Source: Aureococcus anophagefferens (lineage: Eukaryota; Sar; Pelagophyceae; Pelagomonadales; Pelagomonadaceae). From it: 64,000 bases of DNA. The notes under the pieces were generated by a model that worked only from the letters and a program-made list of their open reading frames with translations, was not told the DNA's origin and made no database searches. The stretch spans positions 1,263,686 to 1,327,685 of the forward strand of contig NW_008705565.1 in assembly GCF_000186865.1 (NCBI RefSeq), written 5' to 3'. Below, one piece after another: positions 9,565-18,359 of this stretch (the stretch's first letter is position 1; each line of letters begins with the position of its first letter). Made by a program: the position numbers and the translations under genes.

Positions 9565-10206
9565 ATGCCACGCAAGGCGAAAACGACGGCGAAAGCCCGG
9601 GTGAAGAAGGAGTCGCCGAAGCCGCCGCCGTCGCGGCCCGTGACGCCGCGCCCCGGCACGCCCAACCCCGACGGCGACGGCGAGGCGCCCGCGGCGAAGC
9701 GCAAGAAGGAGCTCTACGTCATCCCGAAGCAGTCGGACCTGCTCGTCGAGGCCATCGACACGGAGGCGCAGAACCGGCGGTGGCTCGAGATCCGCAAGCG
9801 CGAGGCGCTGTCGCGCGAGTCGGCCGACGCGATCCGGCTCGAGCCCAAGCACAAGAAGCACCCGCGGCGCATCTCGAAGCCCGGCCTCACGACCGTGACC
9901 TTCGCGACGGTCGACATGATGCCCCCCTTCATGAGGGGCGACCTCGAGCGGCCGAAAGTGCCGAACACGACGTGCGCGATCACGGGCAAGCCGGCCAAGT
10001 ACCGCTGCCCGCGCACGGGCCTGCCCTACGCCGACGCCGCGGCCTTCAAGGAGCTCCGCCGCCGCCACGGCCTCGGCGACGGGCCCCTCCGCACGAACAC
10101 GCCCGACGAGATCGCCAAGTACGGCGACCCGCGGAGCCAGCTCGACCTGCCCATGAAGGGGCCCTGCGTCTACGAGGACGACGACCCGATGGACTGGCGG
10201 AGTTAA
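9565..10206 (+). CDS. YL1/VPS72 C-terminal domain nuclear protein
   Basis: Intronless 213-aa protein that starts at the first ATG after a 195-bp divergent spacer shared with the allantoinase-like gene. The N-terminal 50 residues are Lys/Pro-rich and nuclear in character. Around residues 110-160 it has VTFATVDMMPPFMRGDLE followed by CAITGKPAKYRCPRTGLPYA, the YL1-C signature found in VPS72/YL1 and INO80C/IES6. YL1 is the SWR1/SRCAP subunit that escorts histone H2A.Z. IES6 proteins are short and carry little beyond this domain, so at 213 aa either assignment is possible. A long acidic H2A.Z-binding N-terminus is not seen, which slightly favours an INO80C-like role. Confidence 0.75.
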   Translation: MPRKAKTTAKARVKKESPKPPPSRPVTPRPGTPNPDGDGEAPAAKRKKELYVIPKQSDLLVEAIDTEAQNRRWLEIRKREALSRESADAIRLEPKHKKHPRRISKPGLTTVTFATVDMMPPFMRGDLERPKVPNTTCAITGKPAKYRCPRTGLPYADAAAFKELRRRHGLGDGPLRTNTPDEIAKYGDPRSQLDLPMKGPCVYEDDDPMDWRS

Positions 10207-10351
10207 GAAATCGAGGTTATTTGGAGGTTCTGGTCTTCGAGGGCGTGGACCGAGATCTCGCCGGCGCTGGCCGGGGGTCCGCGCCTGGTGGCGAGCTCGA
10301 CTCGGAGGACCTGGTGTGTGGCAACTCTCTCGACGCGCGACGCGCGCAGCC

Positions 10352-10777
10352 ATGCTCCTCCGATCGATGCTCCGGCGCGTCGGCCCGGCCGCGGGCCTCC
10401 TGCGCGCCGAGGCGTCGCTGCGGCTGCTCGAGGTCTTCGCGCCGCAGCGGCCGGCCCTGGCGCTGCTCGGCCCGGCGCCCGACGCCGCCGCCGACGCCGC
10501 CGACGACGGCGACGACGCCGCGCTCTGGTTCGCCGTGCCGAAGTCGCGCATCTCCAAGGGCAAGAAGCGGATAAAGAACGCGAACGCGGCGCCGCGGCCG
10601 ATCTCCCATTTCCAGCCGTCCGAGTTTTCGGGCGAGCCGACGCTGCGCCACACGCTCCGGCGGGGCGAGCTCGAGGCCGCCGCGGAGAAGGTGCGCGCCG
10701 CCAAGGCCGCCGCGGCGGCGCCGCCCGCGCCCGCGCTCGAGGACGGCGCGGGCGACGGCGACGCGCGGCCGCAGTAG
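10352..10777 (+). CDS. Mitochondrial ribosomal protein bL32m
   Basis: A 141-aa protein with the bL32 hallmark FAVPKSRISKGKKRIKNA near residues 59-76, the conserved start of bacterial L32, a large-subunit protein near the exit tunnel. The preceding 58 residues begin MLLRSMLRRVGPAAGLL, an Arg/Leu-rich, acid-poor stretch typical of a mitochondrial presequence. The Ala-rich C-terminal extension has no counterpart in bacterial L32. A plastid form is less likely given this presequence and because red-lineage plastids usually encode their own rpl32. The gene follows the YL1 gene by about 145 bp on the same strand. Confidence 0.75.
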   Translation: MLLRSMLRRVGPAAGLLRAEASLRLLEVFAPQRPALALLGPAPDAAADAADDGDDAALWFAVPKSRISKGKKRIKNANAAPRPISHFQPSEFSGEPTLRHTLRRGELEAAAEKVRAAKAAAAAPPAPALEDGAGDGDARPQ

Positions 10778-10998
10778 GCGCCGGCGCCTAACTCGTTTCG
10801 CTCCCCGGGAGACGCACGACTAGGCCCAGGTGCAATTTCGGGCTCGCAGTCGCTGCGTCCCCCGGAAGGACGTCGAGTGGATTAAGCGTGGAAGTTGGGG
10901 GCGGGGGCGCGCGGCGGGCGCCGGGCGAAGGGGAGCGTGCGAGGATCCGCCGGCGAGGGAGCGCGCGGTGCTTCTGCGCGTCGCCGGGGCGCGGGACA

Positions 10999-11794
10999 TC
11001 AGTGGTCGGGCACGGGCCGGCTCGCCTCGTCGTCGTCGGCGGCCGGCGGCGGCGGCGGCGCGCCGTCGCCCGCGTGGTTCTGGATCCAGGCGCGGAGCGC
11101 GCGGTTCTCGTACTCGACGCGCAGGAGGCGCGCGTTGATGCGGTCGCGCTGGTCCATCAGGGCGGCCTCCTGGCGGCGGAGCGCGTCGTTCTCCTCCTGG
11201 AGGTGCTCGAGCTTCTGGCGCTTGCGCTCTCGCGAGACGCGCGCGTGCTGCCGGTTGCGCTCGCGGCGCACGTCCTTGCGCTGCTGCTCGAGCGTCGTCG
11301 GGTCGAGGTCCTCGGCCGCGCCGGCGCCGCCGTTGGAGTCCTCGTCGGAGCTCGACACGTGGGGCGGCCGCTCGCGCTTCGCGGAAGGCTCCGACCGCCG
11401 CTTCGCCGTCGGCTCCTCGGGCTCGGGCGTCAGCTCGCGCGTGCGGCCGTGCGGGGACGCGAGCGCGGCGACGGCGGCGGCCTACGGGTGATGCGCACGT
11501 TTTTTTGGGCTTCGATGCGGCGCAAGGTGCCGCGCGCGGCGAGAAGCCCCGAAGACTTAGCGCGGAAAACGGGACGCGGTGGCGCGCGGTCTGGGCGAGC
11601 TGCTCGTGGGAACTGATGCGGCGCAGCGCGTGGGACGAGTTTTCCCGGCTGACGACCGGCGCCTTCACTTGACCGCTGTATCTCTCGTCCGAGACGAGCG
11701 CCAGTGCCGACAACAATGCATTAGTGCCGTGGCTCTGCGTCGGGTCTCGTGGCACTGTTGTTGCGCCGCCGGCCGGCCCCGCGTCGGCGGGCAT
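10999..11794 (-). CDS. bZIP transcription factor
   Basis: The DNA-binding exon covers about 10999-11474. It carries a basic region with the N-x7-R signature (NRQHARVSRERK) followed directly by a leucine zipper (KLEHLQEENDALRRQEAAL, continuing to RLLRVEYENRAL), then an acidic Pro/Ala tail. Its acceptor reads CACCCGTAG at about 11475-11483 on the minus strand. A probable upstream exon lies about 11560-11794, starting at ATG 11792-11794, and includes NALLSALALVSDERYSG and RRISSHEQLAQTA. The donor could not be fixed: weak GT and several GC choices keep the frame. The protein would bind DNA as a dimer; target genes are unknown. It is convergent with bL32m. Confidence 0.75.
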
Positions 11795-13079
11795 GGTGGG
11801 TGCAGGCGGCGGGTCCACTCGGGCCTTGCCGCAGTGACTCGAACGCCTTGATCGCCGCCGCAAATGCTGACAATGTGCGCACTAGACCGAGCCGGGCCGC
11901 TCCTGCTCGAAGAACAGCAATCGACTCAGCCGATGAGACAGCGAGAATAAGGCGGCGACGTTGAAGGCGACGCACAAGTACAACCTTCACGTTCAACGCG
12001 CCCTCGGCGCGCATCCATTGGACGCGCCTGGCGGGGCGGGAGGGGGTCCTGGGGGTGTCGGACGCGGCGCCGTCCGACACCGGGACCCCCATGACGACCC
12101 CGCCGCACCCGCGCCGCGCATCCCGCGGCGCAACCACCGCCCGGTCCCCGCCTCCGACGGCACCGGGCGTGTGAAGGGCAGCCCCTACAGGGGCGAGTGG
12201 CACTCCCTCCCCACCCGCACGCTCGCCCGACTGCCAACCCTTCCTCCCCCTTCACCCTCTCACAGCGTGGGTCACCTACACCCGAACGCCACCCCCCCTT
12301 TTTTTTTTCTGCAACACCAATTCGCGCGTCCGCGCGCGAAGCACAAAAACTCTTACAAAAACGCGCGGAGCACTCGACTAAGGGAAGAGGATGCGACACC
12401 ACGTCAGTGGTTGATGCCACTTCTCCTCCCGGCGTCGCGTTCCGCGCTCATGTGAGCTGCACGAAGCACCAGACCCTGGCATGGGCCGCCGGGTCGAAAA
12501 TTACATGGTGCATCCGACCGAAACTATGAAACCAGCGGGCGCCGAGCAGCGCCGTGCCGACAGAAGCGGATTTTACGTCTCTGACAGCACCGTCACGGTA
12601 GGTCATGGATCTCATTACGTCACGAGCGTGCAGCGCTCACGCCGCGTCCACTTCCCCAGTCGACTCTCACCGCGCACCCCTCCCAGGTCGAAGCGAATAC
12701 ACCTGCCGGAAGGAATCAACAGACCTTTTCCTACCCGTGCAGGATGACTACCCCCCATCCACTCCTGGCCAGGAACCCGTTTAGGGGGGGGGAAATTAGT
12801 AAAGTAGATGTTGACCAACTTGACGGCTCTCACCTTGCGTCGGTCGGCACCTTCAACGCGTGCGAACGCAAATAAAATAAAAAATGAGACGCACGGCGCT
12901 CCCTCCTAGTACGCGTGAGGTCGATGCCACCACACCGCGCAACGCGGCGAGAAGCCTCGTCCGGACTAGTCGCGAAACCGCCCTTGAAGTTGCGGTGCGA
13001 CCGCGACCACCCGACAAGCTCCGACAAGCAGCGACCACACGCGTCATACAGTCCTTAGAGCGGCATCTTCCCGCGGCCC
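11795..13079. other. Non-coding spacer with a hairpin and AT-rich tracts
   Basis: Nearly 1.3 kb without a convincing gene. It is less GC-rich than the genes and holds an inverted repeat (12055-12080), a T10 tract near 12300, a short poly-G near 12785 and an A/T-rich stretch near 12870-12890. Short frames across it lack the G/C third-position signal. I found no tRNA, rRNA or spliceosomal snRNA signature. The 5' part must hold the promoter of the bZIP gene. Confidence 0.5.
12055..12080. repeat. Perfect 10-bp inverted repeat (hairpin)
   Basis: GTGTCGGACG and its exact complement CGTCCGACAC flank a 6-nt loop. An outer GGTCCTG/CGGGACC pair extends the stem with a small bulge. It lies in non-coding DNA, so it could be a structured RNA, a transposon remnant or a chance palindrome. 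Confidence 0.6.
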
Positions 13080-14878
13080 CTACGACGCGGTCTGCGCGGG
13101 CGGCGCCACCGGCGCGGCGTCGGCCGGCTGCGCGGCGGGCGGCGCCGGCGCGGCGGGTTGCGCCGGCGCGGCGGCGGCGGGCTGCGCCGGCGCGGCGGGC
13201 GGCGCCGCGGCGGGCGGCTGCGCCGCGGCGGCGCCCGCCGCGGCCGCCGCGCCGTTCGCCGCCGGAGCCGCCGGGGGCTGCTTGGCCCGCTGCTGCTGCT
13301 GGGCCGGCGCGCGCTGCGGCTGCTGCTGCGGGNNNNNNNNNNNNNNNNNNNNNNNNNNNNNNNNNNNNNNNNNNNNNNNNNNNNNNNNNNNNNNNNNNNN
13401 NNNNNNNNNNNNNNNNNNNNNNNNNNNNNNNNNNNNNNNNNNNNNNNNNNNNNNNNNNNNNNNNNNNNNNNNNNNNNNNNNNNNNNNNNGAGGATCCCCC
13501 GCGGGCGCTTGGCGTCGTCCGGCGCGGCGGCGGCCGGCGGCGCCGCGGCCGCGGCGTCGGGCGCGGGCCGCTTCTTGTCCTCGGCCGGCGGCGGCGGCGG
13601 GGCCGCGGCCGCGGCCGGCGGCGGCGGGGCCGCGGCGGGCGGCGCGGCGGCCGCGACGGCCGCGGGCGGGGCCGCGGCGGCGGGCGGCGGCGGCGGCGGC
13701 GCGGCGGCCGCCGGCGGCGCGGGCGGCGCGGGCGGCGCGGGCCGCGCGAGCGGCGGCGCCTCCGCGGGCTTGGCAGCGGCCGCGATGTCGAGCGGCGGCG
13801 CCGCGGCCTTGGGCGGCGCCGCGGGCGGGAGCCGCGGCGAGTCGTCGGCCGTCGTGACGAGGTGGGAGAAGGACGGCCAGGAGCTCAGGCCCGCGTCGCC
13901 GCTCGGCGCGCGCGGCCGGCCGGCCGCGGCCGCGTCGCCCGCGAGCGAGTTCGAGCTCTGCCAGCCCTGGGCGAGGTTCGGCGCCGACGGCCAGGCGGCG
14001 CCGAGGGACGCGAAGGACGGCTCGCGCGCCGTGAGGCCCAGCGACTGGAGCGACGCGTCGGACTGGAGCGACGGCAGGTGCAGGCCCTCGAGCGCCGCGC
14101 GCTTCGCCTTCTCCGCGGCCGCCGCGTCCGCGTCGGGCTTCGGCGGCGGCGGCGGCGGCGGCGCCGCGGCGGGCGGCGGCGCCGCGTAGGACGGCAGGCC
14201 GTAGGGCGCGGCGATGGCGACGGCGCCCGCGCCCGCGCGGACCGTCGGCGCGCCCGCGGCCGCGTGCGGCGGCAGGAGCCACGGCGCGAGCATGGGCCGC
14301 TGCTGGGCCTGCATGAGCCCGCCGCCCAGGGCCTTGCCGTCGCCGCCCTTGACGCCCTTGGCGCCCGCGCCGCCCGACTTGGCGGACCGGTGGCTCTGCG
14401 CGACGCGCGTGAGGAACCGGCGCTCCAGTTCCGCGAGCTCGTAGCGGCTCCGCTTGATGTCGTCGGGCGTGAGCCGGTCCATGTCCGCCTGGCGCCGGCG
14501 GAAGACCTGCTTGCCGATGCAGTTCGAGCCCACGAACTTCTTCGAGATGCGCATGGGGTCGCAGTTGAGCAGCTTCGACAGGAACGTCCGGAGCGTCGTG
14601 CCGTCGGTGAGCGGCAGCAGGCCGAGCTTGAACTCGTGGATCAGCCGGTTCGCGTAGGCCTCCTCCTCGACGGTCCACTTGCCGCGCCGCAGGCCGTTCT
14701 CGCGCCGCGGCTTCGGCGCGGGCTTGTCGCCGTCCGCCTTGCGCGACCGCGGGCTCCGCGGCGGCGACTTCTCCGCGGACGCCTCGATCTGCGACTCGTC
14801 GGGCAGCGGCGCGGCGGCCGCGGCCTCCAGGGCGTCGACGTTCGTCGTCAGGGCGGCGGCGTCCTCCGTCGCGGCCAT
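13080..14878 (-). CDS. Stramenopile-type putative regulator, interrupted by assembly gap
   Basis: The minus-strand frame starts at ATG 14876-14878 and ends at 13080, but 157 unknown bases (13333-13489) interrupt it and the frame changes across them, so the gap length is only an estimate. Residues about 62-165 form a compact conserved domain: RGKWTVEEEAYANRLI, GLLPLTDGTTLRTFLSKLL, CDPMRISKKFVGSNCIGK, then an alpha-helical RYELAELERRFL segment. I recall near-identical blocks in diatom, brown-algal and oomycete hypothetical proteins. The KWT-E-E start recalls Myb/SANT helices, so a DNA-binding role is plausible but unproven. The remainder is Ala/Pro/Gln low complexity. The 314 bp upstream (14879-15192) hold nothing else I can recognise. 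Confidence 0.7.
13333..13489. other. Assembly gap (157 N)
   Basis: A run of N inside Ala/Pro/Gln-rich coding sequence. The flanks are in different frames, so the true length is not 157 modulo 3 unless an intron lies within. Confidence 0.99.
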
Positions 14879-15192
14879 GGTCGCGTCCTCGCCGCGAGAA
14901 ACAGGGATCGGTTTCGGCGCGCCGAGAAACAGCGATTGGTCGCCGCGGCGCGCGATGCTCTTTCGCGAGAACGATTCGGGAGCGTGTGGGAGACGCTGCG
15001 GGCGCCTGGTGAAGCCCGTTCGGTCGGGTCACCCCCGGTCGCGGCGTCGCGGCGGCGCGACGAGGAGGTCAAGCGGTGAGCCCAGTCTTCAAGTCTGAGG
15101 GCGGCATGCAACTCGTCAGCGAGGCCGGGGCAAAATCCTGGGCAAAATCGCGTCGCCGACGCGTCGCCATCCCAGGACTGGGGCGGGACGGA

Positions 15193-16551
15193 CTAAGCTC
15201 GAGATAGCCTGGGGTGCCCGCACCTCCCACTCCCTTCGGGGGGAGCCGTGCCCCGCAGGCCGGGCCCCGCGCCCGTCGCCCTGAGGCATCGGAAGACGAG
15301 GACCCGCTCGGTCCGTCCGTCGTCTTCTTCCTCGAGGATGCCTCGAGCCGCCGCGAGGCTCTCTTCCGTGGCGGGCTTGCCGTTGACGAAGGCGAGCTCG
15401 TCCCAGCATGCGACTCGGTTCAGGAGCTGCGAGCGCGAGGACACGGAATCGACGCACCGCCCGTTCCCGAAGATTGGCCGGTTCTTGAAGACGACGCCGA
15501 GCGGCCCGGGCTTCGCTCGTATGACGAACTCGACGTTGGGCGAGAGCTCGTTTCGCTGCTTGGGGCCGCGCTCGAAGACGAGGAGTCGCGCGCGCGCGCC
15601 GTCGTCCTCCTCGTCGAGGACGCCCCCCTCGGCCGGGCTCGCGGCGGCGGCCGGGCGGCCGTTCACGGAGAGGAGCGCGTCGCCCTCGTCGACGAAGCCG
15701 AAGAGCTGCGATCGCGCCGGCCCCAGAACGCTTCCTCGTTCGGGAGCGCGTCCGACGCGCGTCGTGCCGGGGGCGAAGACGACGCCGAGGGAGCCCGGCG
15801 CCGCGTGGACGGCGAACCTCCGGTCGGGCCGCGCGAAGACGAGGGTCCGCGGCGTTTCGCCGTCGTCGTTCTCCTCGAGGATGCCGCGCCTGGCCGCGAG
15901 GGACGCGGCGGTAGCCGGGCGTCCGTTGACGGACTCGAGGACGTCGCCGATCTCGACCTCGCCCGCGAGCTGCGAGCCCGGGGAAAGCTCCGCGACCGCC
16001 GCCGTCCCCGCCTTGAAATGGACTCCGAGCGGGCCGGGGGACGCCGCGACGACGAGCTGGGTCTTCGGCCCCGGTATCGCGGCGACGACCTGGGCCACCG
16101 GCAACGCCCGCGCGCCGACGGCCCGCGTCGACGGGTCGAGCGGCAGCGGGGTCCCGACGGCCTGCGTCGACGGGTCGAGCGGCAGCGGGGTCTCGAGTCC
16201 GGACTGGACGAGCGGGACGATCTTGCTCTGCTTCTCCAGCTTCTCGTTCATCCGCCCGTAATTTATGTACGCGCCCGCGCACCAAACGACGACGAAGGCG
16301 GCCGAGCCGCCGCCGACCGCGGCCCAATTCGTGTCACTCGCCTTCTTCTTCTTCGAGGCCTTGCATCCGCATATGTGATCGTCGTCTCCGACTTCGTCGT
16401 CTCCGAGTCGTCTTCTCGACCCGTCTTCGACGGCTGTCGGCACGCGGAGGAGTAATCGCAGCCGCTCGTCGGTCGGAGCGTCCTCGCACTCGCATTCGGA
16501 CCCCTTTGCGCACACCACCCAGCATAGCAGTACGGCGTATCGAAGCCTCAT
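15193..16551 (-). CDS. Membrane-anchored protein with three PDZ-like domains
   Basis: 452 aa in one exon. Residues 1-18 are a signal peptide (MRLRYAVLLCWVVCAKG). Residues about 76-98 form one transmembrane helix. Three PDZ-like repeats follow at about 163-240, 244-327 and 339-421. Each has a GPLGV or GSLGV carboxylate-binding-type loop, a GD-or-DE..L-x-S/F-VNG core, and ends in L(V)VF. The repeats share the motif ILEEN/EDDG. A 24-residue duplicated linker (about 120-143, PLPLDPST twice) precedes them. Topology suggests a short luminal or extracellular Cys-containing N-terminus and cytosolic PDZ domains, or the reverse. It could scaffold partner C-termini. The specific function is unknown. Confidence 0.7.
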   Translation of the reverse strand: MRLRYAVLLCWVVCAKGSECECEDAPTDERLRLLLRVPTAVEDGSRRRLGDDEVGDDDHICGCKASKKKKASDTNWAAVGGGSAAFVVVWCAGAYINYGRMNEKLEKQSKIVPLVQSGLETPLPLDPSTQAVGTPLPLDPSTRAVGARALPVAQVVAAIPGPKTQLVVAASPGPLGVHFKAGTAAVAELSPGSQLAGEVEIGDVLESVNGRPATAASLAARRGILEENDDGETPRTLVFARPDRRFAVHAAPGSLGVVFAPGTTRVGRAPERGSVLGPARSQLFGFVDEGDALLSVNGRPAAAASPAEGGVLDEEDDGARARLLVFERGPKQRNELSPNVEFVIRAKPGPLGVVFKNRPIFGNGRCVDSVSSRSQLLNRVACWDELAFVNGKPATEESLAAARGILEEEDDGRTERVLVFRCLRATGAGPGLRGTAPPEGSGRCGHPRLSRA

Positions 16552-17222
16552 GGGCGGGCAATTTCGGGCTGCCCTGCGCGTCTATCGGACACTCTGAATT
16601 TCAACATAACAACATCAACAACATGACAATGATAACGCCGAAGCTTATGGGGCGGCTCTCCGGGGTGCGCAGAGGTGGTTTCGCGCAGCGGCCGGTGGTG
16701 GGGCCCGCCGCGTCGGCTCCGGTGGGCGCCCGGGGCGGAGCACTCCGCTGCGCGCGTCGATTGGGCGGCGGGGCGCCGAGCGCGAGGACTTGCAGGGCTT
16801 GGCCATCGGCGCGACGTCGCCCACGGGCCCGGGGGGCTGCCGCGCGCGCTCGCTTCGTTCGGATGCCTTCGACGTGAGTCTCGGAGGGGGCTGGTGGGGT
16901 CGGCGCCCTCGGTGGCTTCGGTGTGCGGGCTTCGATGTGCCCGTGTCCATTCGTTTCTCTGCATTCTGCAGCGTCTCCTCGTAGCGTGGCGCTCTGTGCG
17001 GTTCCGTCGACGTCGGCGTCTTTGCTCTCTTCGGTCCCGCTGACTACGGGTGTCCTCTTCGGCGGTGCCCTCGGCCTCCATTCGTGGTCCCCGGGGTTGA
17101 ATCGGCCTAGTCGAGCCGGACGTCCTGCTCGTTGCGTGCGAGTGCCTTCGTTCTCAATCTCCCCCGGTCCACGGAGAGTCCGTTGAGTGTCGTCTGAATG
17201 AGGCGACTCAGAATGCTACTGC

Positions 17223-17279
17223 CTTGCGCCAATCCCGGCGTGCTCTCGGCGTGGCGGTCGGTACCAGGCTTGGCGCAAG
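17223..17279. repeat. 10-bp inverted repeat with 37-bp spacer
   Basis: CTTGCGCCAA at 17223-17232 is exactly complementary to TTGGCGCAAG at 17270-17279. No target-site duplication is visible outside the arms, so it is not an obvious miniature transposon. A structured transcript is possible. Confidence 0.5.
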
Positions 17280-17385
17280 TGTACCGCCGCCACACCTCCG
17301 ATCCGAGTGCACGCGCGATCTTTGGGTCGGAGGAAGGGGCCGGTGTGGGAACGCCAACCCCCCGGCTACGCCTCCGTCTGAGCCT

Positions 17386-17432
17386 CCGGGCGGGGTCTTC
17401 GGGTGCGCACCCCCTTCAATAACTAGTCCAAC
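17386..17432 (+). repeat. 47-bp dispersed repeat, copy 1
   Basis: This 47-bp segment recurs in opposite orientation at 54908-54954 with a single mismatch. Its core is the 12-bp perfect palindrome GGGTGCGCACCC, next to the AT-rich TCAATAACTAGTCCAA. It lies in non-coding DNA in both places. Confidence 0.85.
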
Positions 17433-17579
17433 ATACCGAGCATATGATACTTGAAGATCGCGCAAAGTCGCTCGGCCGGTTTTGGACGAGTCGCGTTCTC
17501 TCGGCGAGTTAGGCGCGGCCGTCCGTCGGTCCTCAGCCGCGCACGCGTTCGTCGAGGACCCGAGTCGACCGCCAGTTTT

Positions 17580-18203
17580 TTAGTTCGCGTCGCTCACGAT
17601 CGTCGCGAGGACGATGCCCCAGCCGAAGGAGACGCAGGAGCACCAGAGCCCCCAGTACTCCGGCGGCACGAGCGAGTACATGGCGACCTTCGCGGGCAGC
17701 CACACCTTGTTCGAGCCGAGGACCATGTCGACCCAGAAGGCCCGCGACCGCAGCACGCCGAGGATGAAGGCCAGGTCCTGGCCCTGGAGGCCGTGGAGCG
17801 CGGCGATGAAGGCGCAGTTGAGGAACGGCCCGCCGACGAAGAAGTCGAGCGCCAGCGACGCGGGCGTCCGGAGCCGGAACTTGCCGACGATGGAAAAGAA
17901 GACCGTGCTCACGGGCGTCACCACGAAAGCGCTGATGAGCGCGAACCGCAGCGCCGGCGCGAAGTCGAGCGCCGCCGCGCCCTTGAGCCGCTGCGACAGC
18001 AGCTGGGACGCCGCGCTCAGCGCGCCGGCCTGGACGGCGTTCATGGCCAGCGGAAAGCGGCGCAGCAGCGAGCCGTAGAGCGACGTGCGATCCTTGGGCT
18101 CGTCGTCCGCATCCGGCGCAGTGGCTTTCGCCGGCGCCTTGCGCTGCTTCATCGTCGTTCCATCGTTTGCGGCGGCCGTGCGCTGGCTCCTCGTTTGCAC
18201 CAT
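17580..18203 (-). CDS. Mpv17/PMP22 family membrane protein
   Basis: 207 aa in one exon. The first 45 residues are basic and polar (MVQTRSQRTAAANDGTT), a possible organellar presequence. They are followed by about four hydrophobic segments. The C-terminal block VWLPAKVAMYSLVPPEYWGL then SFGWGIVLA matches the Mpv17 family ending (W-P-x-Q-x-x-N-F-x-x-V-P), although the Gln and Asn are changed. Members sit in the mitochondrial inner membrane, peroxisomes or chloroplast envelope and may form small non-selective channels. The gene is divergent from the LRR gene with a 156-bp shared spacer. Localisation cannot be decided from sequence alone. Confidence 0.75.
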   Translation of the reverse strand: MVQTRSQRTAAANDGTTMKQRKAPAKATAPDADDEPKDRTSLYGSLLRRFPLAMNAVQAGALSAASQLLSQRLKGAAALDFAPALRFALISAFVVTPVSTVFFSIVGKFRLRTPASLALDFFVGGPFLNCAFIAALHGLQGQDLAFILGVLRSRAFWVDMVLGSNKVWLPAKVAMYSLVPPEYWGLWCSCVSFGWGIVLATIVSDAN

Positions 18204-18359
18204 CGCGCCGCGCGTACTCGCAGCTCTGGACTAAGCCGATCTGTGGCAAAGTCGCCGATCACTTGCAGACCGCAAGGACGGTCGATCGGTTTGACACGGC
18301 GGCAGCCCTGATGATGGCTTACACGGCTCGGTGAAATCCAGCTTCCAATCGAAGCGACC

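Larger units (their letters stand above)
16552..17579. other. Repeat-bearing non-coding spacer
   Basis: About 1 kb without a supportable gene between the PDZ-gene start and the Mpv17 stop. It is less GC-rich than the genes. It contains a 10-bp inverted repeat (17223-17279), a 47-bp dispersed repeat (17386-17432) and, at about 17466-17510, a stretch resembling the interior of the 203-bp introner-like element. No RNA gene was recognised. Confidence 0.5.

Noticed and set aside
11961..12455. 164-codon plus-strand ORF in the spacer
   Set aside because: Random-looking composition, no domain, poly-Pro and poly-Phe from simple tracts, and no third-position signal.
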